Origin: Cladopsammia gracilis
Lineage: Eukaryota; Cnidaria; Anthozoa; Scleractinia; Dendrophylliidae
Direction of reading: 5' to 3'
Assembly: GCA_022457155.1 (NCBI GenBank)
Contig: JAJGOT010000358.1
Span: 238,501 to 302,500 of the forward strand
DNA: 64,000 nucleotides
Shown here: one piece after another, positions 40,614 through 47,719 of the stretch
Layout: each line of letters opens with the position of its first letter
Position numbering within the stretch: the stretch's first letter is position 1
The notes under the pieces: generated by a model
What the model was told of the DNA's origin: nothing
Seen by the model: only the letters and a program-made list of their open reading frames with translations
Databases searched by the model: none
Made by a program: the position numbers and the translations under genes

Positions 40614-41429
40614 ATGACAAGATATCATCCTTACAAAGTAAGTTTAACAGAAGGTCAGAAAGAAAAACTTGCAAGAGCTTATAAAACAAGCAGCCCTATC
40701 ACGATTAGGTTAGCGAAGTCACAGACAAGTGGTAACGATGAGTTACTGTTAACAGCTACTCAGATCAATAGGATCACCAAAGCGAAATCGCTTGGAAACG
40801 GTGTCGAGATAAAAATATCAAAAACACAGATAAGAAAAGTAATGAGAGAAGGTGGAAGTCTGTGGAGCGCAATTATACCGCTAGCGAAATCGTTAGCACC
40901 GACTTTAGCTAAAACACTCGGTTTATCAGCGCTTGCCGGTTTAGCGAGTGAAGGAGCAAGTCAAATTGTTAAAAAGATAAGCGGTAGCGGTTGTGGTCAA
41001 ACCGGTGGTTTCCTAATTCCACCAGATAAGATTAAACAACTGATTAATTATAAACATTTGCTAACAAATAAACAGAAACAAGAAATTCTGAACGCTCTTC
41101 AATCGGGAGGTCGAGTACTAATAAAACCGACAAAAACACAATCTGGAGGGTTATTAGGAACGATATTAGCCAGTATCGGAATTCCGTTGGCTATCGAAGC
41201 GTTTAAAAAAATGACCGGATCTGGTGCACCGAGAATGGGAAGACCTAAAGATGGAAAAGGGGCACCGCGATTAGGAATGAGTAGAAATCCTTATGATCCA
41301 CCTCCACCGTTCTATGGACGATGGGGTAAAAATACTTTTGGCATGGGAACCAAAAAAAAAGGAAAAGGGTTACTTTTAGGGCCGAACAGCCCATTCAACA
41401 GCATACCGCTAGTAGGGGCAATCCTATAA
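40614..41429 (+). CDS. Polinton minor capsid protein (pVI/pX-like) with two cleavage sites and PPFY motif, 271 aa
   Basis: Basic, Gly-rich protein. Two sites fit the adenain consensus (M/I/L)xGx|G: ISGS|G at 122-126 and MTGS|G at 200-204. A hydrophobic helical segment (residues 84-112, Ala/Leu-rich) precedes the first site. PPFY at 231-234 is a second PPxY motif. Processing would give three peptides, as for precursors of adenoviral internal proteins. The ORF ends 32 nt before the TTG codon at 41462 in the protease frame. It contains an A9 run at 41352-41360 from which the protease frame (-1) is continuously open, so the two may be linked by frameshifting (see findings). Confidence 0.75.
   Translation: MTRYHPYKVSLTEGQKEKLARAYKTSSPITIRLAKSQTSGNDELLLTATQINRITKAKSLGNGVEIKISKTQIRKVMREGGSLWSAIIPLAKSLAPTLAKTLGLSALAGLASEGASQIVKKISGSGCGQTGGFLIPPDKIKQLINYKHLLTNKQKQEILNALQSGGRVLIKPTKTQSGGLLGTILASIGIPLAIEAFKKMTGSGAPRMGRPKDGKGAPRLGMSRNPYDPPPPFYGRWGKNTFGMGTKKKGKGLLLGPNSPFNSIPLVGAIL
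41352..41360 (+). promoter_or_regulatory. Candidate -1 slippery site A_AAA_AAA before the protease
   Basis: Nine A residues; in the minor capsid frame the codons are AAA AAA AAA GGA. A -1 shift on 41354-41360 enters the protease frame, which has been open since 41330. A 4-bp GGGC/GCCC stem lies about 18 nt downstream. Transcriptional slippage on A9 is an alternative. Confidence 0.45.
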
Positions 41430-41461
41430 GGAGTGTAAAACCTAAATTCGTAAACAAACCG

Positions 41462-41878
41462 TTGAGTAATGTTGAACTGATGAAGTGGATTTCATACCTT
41501 AGAATTCCTAATTTCAAAGGGATATATTCGAGGGATGAAGTTATGCCTAAAAATCATAGTCCATGCATTATTAATCTCGATTCGCTTGAAAATGCCGGAA
41601 CTCATTGGGTTTGTTGCGCTCCATCTCATGATAATAACTTCGTGTGGTATTTCGATAGTTTTGGTATGGGTTATCCTGAAGAATTTACAAGCGCAGGGAA
41701 ACAGATAATCTATAATTCAAGTCAGTATCAAAACATAAAAAGCGTCCTTTGCGGTTATTATTGTCTTTATTTCCTTCATCAATGGTCACTCAAGAAAGAT
41801 TTTTACGATATCTTACAGCCGTTTAGCTTAACAGATACCCAACACAATGAAACGTTTATTAAAAAATATTTTATGTAA
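41462..41878 (+). CDS. Adenain-type cysteine protease (C5/Ulp1 fold)
   Basis: Catalytic His in GTHWVC (residue 48 counting from the TTG at 41462), Asp in YFDSFG (65), Gln near 90 and Cys in the C-G-Y-Y-C block (101, the second cysteine). This is the adenovirus-type maturation protease found in Polintons, expected to cleave the three minor virion proteins carrying (M/I/L)xGx|G or xGG|x sites. No ATG occurs in frame before 41480, and starting there would remove part of the first helix of the fold. The frame is open back to 41330, in the -1 frame of the preceding ORF. It is therefore either made by frameshift, or starts at a non-AUG codon such as TTG 41462, or is spliced. Confidence 0.9.
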   Translation: MSNVELMKWISYLRIPNFKGIYSRDEVMPKNHSPCIINLDSLENAGTHWVCCAPSHDNNFVWYFDSFGMGYPEEFTSAGKQIIYNSSQYQNIKSVLCGYYCLYFLHQWSLKKDFYDILQPFSLTDTQHNETFIKKYFM

Positions 41879-41893
41879 TTAAAATTAAAAAAG

Positions 41894-41920
41894 TTTTATT
41901 ATACAGAACGTATAATAAAA
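41894..41920. terminator. Hairpin between protease and the zinc-ribbon-like ORF
   Basis: 11-bp perfect arms TTTTATTATAC / GTATAATAAAA around AGAAC. The right arm runs into the next start codon, so it may act both as the 3' signal of the protease transcript and as the leader of the next gene. Confidence 0.5.
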
Positions 41921-42108
41921 TGGAACCGATAGGAGATATATATTGCGTCAAGGAACAGAAACATACAGGTAACGCTGAACCGTCCGGTTATGAGATAGCC
42001 TCAAACGGTAGGGTATATATATGGTGTAAGTGCGCTAATGTAAATTGTGGAATCAAGAAAACCCGTTTCGTTAAGAAATCCCATTTCGATATGATTTCGG
42101 GAAACTAG
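41920..42108 (+). CDS. Small zinc-ribbon-like protein (DUF5679-like), 62 aa
   Basis: The sequence shows a CVK block (residues 9-11), then ASNGRVYIWCKCA...NCGIKKTRF, which has the layout of the DUF5679 treble-clef/zinc-ribbon family (CxxC, NGR, C-x-C...CG, TRF). The first pair is incomplete here: CVKE instead of CVKC, so the zinc site may be altered. The last sense codons and stop read TCG GGA AAC TAG, giving the slippery heptamer G_GGA_AAC right before the stop, followed by a GC-rich hairpin. The -1 frame continues into the PLA2 ORF, so this protein may be the short product of a frameshift pair. Confidence 0.7.
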   Translation: MEPIGDIYCVKEQKHTGNAEPSGYEIASNGRVYIWCKCANVNCGIKKTRFVKKSHFDMISGN

Positions 42109-42131
42109 TTCAGCCCGCCCCTGAGGCGGGC
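42099..42131 (+). promoter_or_regulatory. Candidate -1 frameshift signal: G_GGA_AAC plus GC-rich stem-loop
   Basis: GGGAAAC at 42099-42105 is in the phase required for simultaneous -1 slippage (0-frame codons GGA AAC, then UAG). Six nt after it (spacer TAGTTC) starts an 8-bp perfect stem AGCCCGCC / GGCGGGCT (42112-42119 and 42125-42132) with loop CCTGA; this is the most GC-rich stretch of the element. The downstream -1 frame is the PLA2 ORF. Confidence 0.7.
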
Positions 42132-42758
42132 TTTGGTGGGGGCTTTTTTGATGTGGAAGGTAGCCATAGTCTTGGAGAGATAGCTATGAAAGCTGGTATG
42201 AAAGGTCTTTACAATTTAGGAAAAATAGGAGCGTCAAAAGCCATCAAATCAGACTTTGTAAAGAAAAAGATTAAATCAACCGCTAATAAGTATATAGATC
42301 AAGCTTTGGACAGTTTCACGGGAGACTTATCGAAAAGACTCGATCCGCTTCACCGAGGTAACGGTTTCGACATTCATAAAGCGATTTTAAAACTTCCGAA
42401 ACCAAAAGGAGGATGGACCTTACCAGGACATAAATATACAGGTCCAGGAAATCCGATACATGAACAGGTAGATTGGGATGATGAAGGTAATATTCTTGAA
42501 GTTTATGATAAACCTACCGGAAGAACGGATGCTGTATCGATGCAACATGATGTTGATTATACCGTCTGTGCATCGAAGTCAGATCCACGTAAATGTAAAA
42601 ATGAAGCTGATAGGAAAATGGTGAAAGCCTTGGATAGTATACCATATAACGAGCGACAATATGGTCATGCACTAGCTAGAAATGTAATAGATACTAAACA
42701 AAAACTTGGAATGGGTGCTTCAAAAAACGGGAAAAGCCGTCGAGTAAAAACATGGTGA
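42105..42758 (+). CDS. Phospholipase A2 domain protein (parvovirus VP1u type), -1 frame, no early AUG
   Basis: The PLA2-like domain spans about 42390-42600: the calcium loop YTGPGN and the catalytic block MQHDVDY with His-Asp are present, followed by Cys residues and a basic C-terminus. In parvoviruses this domain opens endosomal membranes during entry; some Polintons carry the same domain. Counting from the GTG at 42153, Ca loop is residues 95-100 and HD 132-133. No ATG lies in frame until 42186, whereas the frame is open from 42075, in the -1 phase of the 62-aa ORF. Expression by frameshifting at 42099-42105 is the leading idea; initiation at ATG 42186, which keeps the whole domain, is the alternative. 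Confidence 0.82.
   Translation, partial: LVQPAPEAGFGGGFFDVEGSHSLGEIAMKAGMKGLYNLGKIGASKAIKSDFVKKKIKSTANKYIDQALDSFTGDLSKRLDPLHRGNGFDIHKAILKLPKPKGGWTLPGHKYTGPGNPIHEQVDWDDEGNILEVYDKPTGRTDAVSMQHDVDYTVCASKSDPRKCKNEADRKMVKALDSIPYNERQYGHALARNVIDTKQKLGMGASKNGKSRRVKTW
42722..42728 (+). promoter_or_regulatory. Candidate -1 slippery site A_AAA_AAC before the integrase
   Basis: In the PLA2 frame the codons are TCA AAA AAC, so AAAAAAC is in the canonical retroviral phase. The -1 frame from here is open into the integrase. I see no strong stem right after it. Confidence 0.5.
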
Positions 42759-43696
42759 CATGGCAAGAAAAGTTAGCTGACGAGTTGCATAAACCTATAA
42801 GACGGAAGTTTACTCGGCGGCGTGTTATTGTTAATGGTATCGATGATATATGGTGTTCTGACCTTGTTGAGATGCAGAAATATAGTAAGTGGAATAAGGG
42901 TTATCGGTATCTTCTCATGGTGTTAGATATTTTCAGTAAATACGGTTGGATTGTACCGTTGAAGAATAAAAAGGGAGAGACCGTTGCAGAAGCGTTCAAA
43001 ACAATACTCAAGAAAGGAAGAAAACCAAGAATGTTGTGGACTGATAAGGGTAAAGAGTATTACAATAAGAATATGAAAGAACTGTTAGACAAAAATAAGA
43101 TAACAATATATTCGACAGAGAATGAAGAAAAATCTACTGTTTGTGAAAGATGGAACCGTACGATATTAGAAAAAATTTCTAAGCAAAAAACCATCCAAAA
43201 CAATACCGTGTATTATGATGTGTTACCGAAGATATTGAAAAAATACAATAATACAAAACACCGAAGTATCGGAATGACGCCTGTGGAAGCGTCGAAGAAA
43301 AAGAATGAAAGTGCTGTTTACTTAAATCTGTATGGTAAGATGAAACGAACAGCTACGCATAAACCGAAATTTAAAGTTGGTGATAAAGTTCGAATATCAA
43401 AATATAAACGTCCTGTTTTCGATAAAGGTTACACACCGAATTGGACTGAAGAGATTTTTATTATCAATAAGATTCAATACACGAATCCGATAACTTATAA
43501 AATAAAGGATGAGATGGATGAGGAGATAACGGGTACTTTTTATGAGCAAGAGTTACAGAAGGCTGTTCAAGACGTTTACCGTATTGAGAAAGTGATTCGA
43601 CGAGATGCTCGAAAAGGTAAAGCGTTAGTAAAGTGGAGCGGTTATCCAGAAAAATTCAACTCTTGGATAGATTTGAAAGAACTGAAAGACCTGTAA
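42752..43696 (+). CDS. Polinton integrase (rve family) with C-terminal chromodomain, 314 aa
   Basis: DDE core: Asp in CSDLVEM (37), Asp in LWTDKGKEYY (98), Glu in CERWNRT (132), with the typical LMVLDIFSKY block between. A basic SH3-like region follows (KFKVGDKVRISKYKR, about 206-220). The C-terminus (276-312) is a chromodomain (YRIEKVIRR, KWSGYPEKFNSWI), a module that directs integration to modified histones in chromoviruses and many Polintons. A classical HHCC zinc finger is absent. The ATG at 42752 overlaps the PLA2 stop by 7 bp; the frame is also open upstream to the A_AAA_AAC heptamer, so a frameshifted longer form is possible. The 6-bp target duplication is its expected signature. Confidence 0.95.
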   Translation: MVTWQEKLADELHKPIRRKFTRRRVIVNGIDDIWCSDLVEMQKYSKWNKGYRYLLMVLDIFSKYGWIVPLKNKKGETVAEAFKTILKKGRKPRMLWTDKGKEYYNKNMKELLDKNKITIYSTENEEKSTVCERWNRTILEKISKQKTIQNNTVYYDVLPKILKKYNNTKHRSIGMTPVEASKKKNESAVYLNLYGKMKRTATHKPKFKVGDKVRISKYKRPVFDKGYTPNWTEEIFIINKIQYTNPITYKIKDEMDEEITGTFYEQELQKAVQDVYRIEKVIRRDARKGKALVKWSGYPEKFNSWIDLKELKDL

Positions 43697-43707
43697 TGAT
43701 GTAAGCT

Positions 43708-43742
43708 TTTTTCATTTCATATGAAATACATGAAATGAAAAA
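43708..43742. terminator. Hairpin between convergent integrase and PolB genes
   Basis: 13-bp perfect arms TTTTTCATTTCAT / ATGAAATGAAAAA with a 9-nt loop. It lies 11 nt after the integrase stop and 10 nt after the PolB stop on the other strand, so it can act for both. Confidence 0.6.
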
Positions 43743-43752
43743 TCATGCGAAG

Positions 43753-46700
43753 CTATTTTGTTTTATAATGTCCGTACGCAAGTGTGTGAATTCTATCAGG
43801 TTGTATTATTCTCTTGTCATCATCTGCTGAAAGAGCGATCTTATTCACCTCTTCCGTAAATACTTCATGTTTACGACTCCTTATGGTATACATCTTTCGA
43901 TACTGTTTTCCACCACTAAATAAACATTTCTTATAATCATCGAATTTAATGCTTTTCTTTACTACCGGTTTCTTTACTCCTTTACACTTCTTCTCCTCCT
44001 TTCCCTCGTACATCTTATAACTGTAAAGTTTCGACCTCAACCCTACAAATTCTTCTATTATTTTACCACCAGCTTCATCCTTGAACATTCCCACCACTTT
44101 CTTATTTACTCCTTGTTGTATACCTGACGGATGATCTTTTGGAAAATTACTCGTATCAAACTTGGCAACTACATCATCACTTATATCTTTGTAAAAGTCT
44201 TTTGTTTCAATCTCATATGCTAAGCTATCCGTATCGGTAAATAGTAGCTTTGCTTTTTCACCGTACTTTGGTTTGATGTAATTATAATGAAAATCATACA
44301 TTAGGGTTTTACTCAGATCGAGGATACACATACCGATATATACCGGTTTATCAAATACAATTTTTTTCTTTTTCATATCAACAGCACATAAATTTTCTGA
44401 GAAGATGGTGCAGTGTTTGAAGTTGGGTTTTGCTGCTAGTTTCTTTGCTTTCTTTTCCGAGTTGAGTAGACGTACATCCACTCTGTTACGGATGTTTTCC
44501 ATCGTTTTTCCAAAGACGGAATTATTCATGAGTTTGAAAAACTCCTTTTCAAACTCATTTTGAGCTTTTGCTCTCAAGCGTGTGTTTAAATCAATGTACT
44601 TTTTCATCCAATCACTCTCTTCAAATTTAATACCTCGATGAATCTTTGTGATTTTCATCCCCAAACTCTCATATAGTTTGAGATTTTCATAGTGAAGAAT
44701 GTATTTCTTTTTGTCATTCAAGTTAGGTATTAGTTTCTCCACTTTGTTTACCTTCAACCTCTCTGGAGCGAGAGGGTAGTCATTATGAAGGTCATGCAGC
44801 TCTTTCGGATACTCGAGGTCGACCTCGAGTATACAGCTCTCATTTCTCCAATTAACCAATTCATCTTCATTCATCCATTTGAAACCGCCTATAGGTAATT
44901 TCTTACACATAGCCCAACCGTAAAGGTTATTCGCATCGACATAAACATCAAATGTGTCAGACTTACTCTCATCATACTTTTCTTCCATGTAGATGTTGTT
45001 GGCTTTACCATACCTGTTTGAAATCATTGAAATACCACCTCTTATCCCTTTTTCAAACAATAGTAACATATCTGGATCATGTAAAAGTTCAAGTTTGACA
45101 CCTGTGCATTTTAATAACGCATCCCAAGACAATCCCGGTGCAGTATAATACCATGCCGGATCAAGGTCGTAATTGTTAATGCAAAGTTCACGAAAGTTTT
45201 CAAACACATCGCATAAAAGTAAAACATCCGACTTGTTGTAGAGATTGTGATAATCTCTTAGTGTCTTCATTTCAAACGTACTCCACACCTTTTGCGCATG
45301 TTCATAATCTTCGTCAGAAATGCCTTCCCCACTTAGTTTGGAAAAGAATTTATCTTTCGGTGGTAATTGTGTTTCGTTTAATCTGTCGAGGGAGTCCATG
45401 TATTCATAAGGATACACACCTTTTCTCAACATCAACTCAAACTGTTCACCGCTAAAAAACTTGCCTGTGTTTTTAAACTTATCCTTTGATGCGCTCTTGA
45501 GATTTGTAACCAATTTGTCCAAACTTGAAGCCATAAAGTTGAAACTGTCGACAAATCGTATTTGTCGTTTTACATCCTTTTTCTTACCTTCCTTATCCTT
45601 ATACGTGTCAACCGTTATTTCTTTCGTGAAACTAATATATTTTTCTTCATTTTGTGGAATACATTTTATTTCACCTTCACTTACACCTAGATTTTTGATA
45701 AATAGATGAGAATCATACCCACACAAGTTGTGTAAAAAGACAGGAATAAATGTTGCTTTCTTACATTTTAGATTGCATTCATTATGAGCAGCACCGCGAA
45801 ATCTTCCGGTATAATGACAATGATCACGTACTTTTTTTAGTTTATCACTAGAATTCTCATCTTCAAATTCACCTTTACAGATCCAACACCTTGCTGCCCT
45901 TTCAAATTTACGTCTCTCTTTTTCCTTATAAATCATCTTCTTCGAGAATTTAAACTGGTTATATATTCTCTTAGTTTCACATTCTAACATATCCATAAAT
46001 TTTTGACTTACATCTTCATCTTCAGAGGTTGCTGTATATTCAACAAGTTTTGAATACTTGTCATCAAAATTACACTTTATGTAAAAACAAAAACTTGACG
46101 GTTTATGCTTTTGTAACTTCTTTGTGTAACTCTTTTCTTCTTCTTTTTCTTCTTTAGGAATCGGTTTGATGGTTGACTCAAAATCTGCTGTGATGGTAAA
46201 TTCTAAAGGTATTTTTCGTTGATGGTTTGAAAATGAAATAGTCGATCCTTCACCCGGCATTACAATTTTAACAGCCTCATTATCTTTACAGTATTCTTCA
46301 TGTTTTTTTAACAATTCTTCTGTACTTCTATAGTTGAGACATCTTAAACAAAAATACTTTTTATGTTCATTCTTTGATGTTTGATCTGATAACAGTCTAC
46401 TCATACTCTTAATGAGACAGTAGTGTTTCTTTTCACCGTCAGAAATGAGTAAGAGATTTACATGGTTTGTACGATTTTTTTGATTTACGTTATCACTTAC
46501 TTTCAAAGGGTAAACCATTCTTTCATACCCATAAACATTAATACTTATAGTCTCGTTTTGTTTTTCAAAACGTTTAAGATCCTTCAATTCGAATGGAAAC
46601 TCAATTCCATCCCAGTTTAATTTTTCAGACTGTTTCCTTAATATTTTCGTTATACGTTCACCATCTCTAGTTACTGGATTTAGCGCTCTTGTGACGCACC

Positions 46701-47694
46701 ATTTAAAACATTCATCGTCTTTGTTTTTCATGTTTATTATTGCCTTTTTATCTGAGAGTTTCTTTGGGAGCACTATGTAGGAGGAACCGCTGAGCGGTTC
46801 ATACTTTACTGTATGTAGCTCCAAAGCAACAATTGAATCAAATATCCAATTACTTCCTCGTTTTTGATATGCTGCTAAACTCTCCAACACTTTACCCGTC
46901 ATTTTTTGGTAGAGATCGTCAAGGTTTGTACCTTGAAGGTTTATTTCAACATTTGAAACAAAATGACCGGTTACATACTCTACTTCACCAGTTACTATAT
47001 TTGTTTTCGACATGGAACACTTTAGGATTAATTTCAACTTTATGTTGTGATGTTCGTTTAGGAACTGAAGTATAGTTGGTTTTACAGCTAACAAGAATGT
47101 TTTTGGACCATACCCCTTAACTCCATCAATAGTATATTGCACGGCAAACTTTTTCAAAGCTGACTTCCTCTCTTCAAGCTTGAATAAGCTTGTTTGTTTA
47201 GGCTTTAAATTTTCTAAAGCCACTTGGAGTGATTCTCTCTTTGAGATCCACTGTTTTTTCTGTTTGTTATTTTTTACCTTTTTTTTCACCTTTTGGAGTT
47301 TTTTCTTGATTCTTTTGATCTGTTTGACTTTTGCTTTATCATTCACCACTTCAACAGGTGAAGGCATTTCAAAGTTCTTTTCTTCTCTTTTCTGTCTGCG
47401 GGTTTGTTTAGTTTTCATCTGATAAGGTTTTGGTTCTGCTTTTCGTGGTGGTGGAGGTGGTGTTTGTTCTCTTTCCCTAGGTGGGGGTTGAGGTGGTGTT
47501 TGTTCTCTTTCCCTAGGTGGCGGTTCTTCTTCATCTATAAAATTAACGATACCGCGTGGTGGGGGAGGTGGTGGAGTATTTATACTACTTTCAATGAATT
47601 TGATTAGGTCCGCTTTCCTCCTATAACGTGAATAACCTTTCAAACCGTTTTCACGCGCAAATGCCTTAAGCTGTTCAACAGTTTTTAAATCCAT
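43753..47694 (-). CDS. Protein-primed DNA polymerase B with SAP-like N-terminus and HNH insertion, 1313 aa
   Basis: Start chosen at the first ATG (47694); the frame continues 24 nt further but only with a TTG. Numbering from the ATG: SAP-like motif 2-37; proline-rich repeats (PPREREQTPP) 42-83; basic coiled region to about 170; C-x2-C/H-x3-C finger 449-469; exonuclease motifs ADFEST (503-508), LCGYDSHLF (657-665) and YxxxD (YNKSD, 819-823); an HNH/endonuclease-VII-like insert CWIC...DHCHYTG...HNECNL (603-642) inside the exonuclease; polymerase motifs DANNLYG (920-926), KLMNNSVFGK (1054-1063) and TDTDS (1153-1157). Replicates the element from its terminal repeats, presumably primed by a terminal protein. 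All catalytic residues are present. It has the early motif 25 nt upstream inside the right terminal repeat. Confidence 0.96.
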   Translation of the reverse strand: MDLKTVEQLKAFARENGLKGYSRYRRKADLIKFIESSINTPPPPPPRGIVNFIDEEEPPPREREQTPPQPPPREREQTPPPPPRKAEPKPYQMKTKQTRRQKREEKNFEMPSPVEVVNDKAKVKQIKRIKKKLQKVKKKVKNNKQKKQWISKRESLQVALENLKPKQTSLFKLEERKSALKKFAVQYTIDGVKGYGPKTFLLAVKPTILQFLNEHHNIKLKLILKCSMSKTNIVTGEVEYVTGHFVSNVEINLQGTNLDDLYQKMTGKVLESLAAYQKRGSNWIFDSIVALELHTVKYEPLSGSSYIVLPKKLSDKKAIINMKNKDDECFKWCVTRALNPVTRDGERITKILRKQSEKLNWDGIEFPFELKDLKRFEKQNETISINVYGYERMVYPLKVSDNVNQKNRTNHVNLLLISDGEKKHYCLIKSMSRLLSDQTSKNEHKKYFCLRCLNYRSTEELLKKHEEYCKDNEAVKIVMPGEGSTISFSNHQRKIPLEFTITADFESTIKPIPKEEKEEEKSYTKKLQKHKPSSFCFYIKCNFDDKYSKLVEYTATSEDEDVSQKFMDMLECETKRIYNQFKFSKKMIYKEKERRKFERAARCWICKGEFEDENSSDKLKKVRDHCHYTGRFRGAAHNECNLKCKKATFIPVFLHNLCGYDSHLFIKNLGVSEGEIKCIPQNEEKYISFTKEITVDTYKDKEGKKKDVKRQIRFVDSFNFMASSLDKLVTNLKSASKDKFKNTGKFFSGEQFELMLRKGVYPYEYMDSLDRLNETQLPPKDKFFSKLSGEGISDEDYEHAQKVWSTFEMKTLRDYHNLYNKSDVLLLCDVFENFRELCINNYDLDPAWYYTAPGLSWDALLKCTGVKLELLHDPDMLLLFEKGIRGGISMISNRYGKANNIYMEEKYDESKSDTFDVYVDANNLYGWAMCKKLPIGGFKWMNEDELVNWRNESCILEVDLEYPKELHDLHNDYPLAPERLKVNKVEKLIPNLNDKKKYILHYENLKLYESLGMKITKIHRGIKFEESDWMKKYIDLNTRLRAKAQNEFEKEFFKLMNNSVFGKTMENIRNRVDVRLLNSEKKAKKLAAKPNFKHCTIFSENLCAVDMKKKKIVFDKPVYIGMCILDLSKTLMYDFHYNYIKPKYGEKAKLLFTDTDSLAYEIETKDFYKDISDDVVAKFDTSNFPKDHPSGIQQGVNKKVVGMFKDEAGGKIIEEFVGLRSKLYSYKMYEGKEEKKCKGVKKPVVKKSIKFDDYKKCLFSGGKQYRKMYTIRSRKHEVFTEEVNKIALSADDDKRIIQPDRIHTLAYGHYKTK

Positions 47695-47719
47695 ACGTAA
47701 GTATTTGTATGCATACAAG

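Noticed and set aside
42112..42150. GC-rich hairpin followed by a T run, resembling a bacterial rho-independent terminator
   Set aside because: The element is in animal DNA and transcribed by eukaryote-type machinery, its other gene-end hairpins are AT-rich, and this one sits at frameshift spacing after a slippery heptamer with an open -1 frame through it.
44000..47607. Plus-strand ORFs of 60-82 codons inside the PolB gene
   Set aside because: They are antisense shadows of the 1313-aa polymerase frame and have no motif or promoter context.
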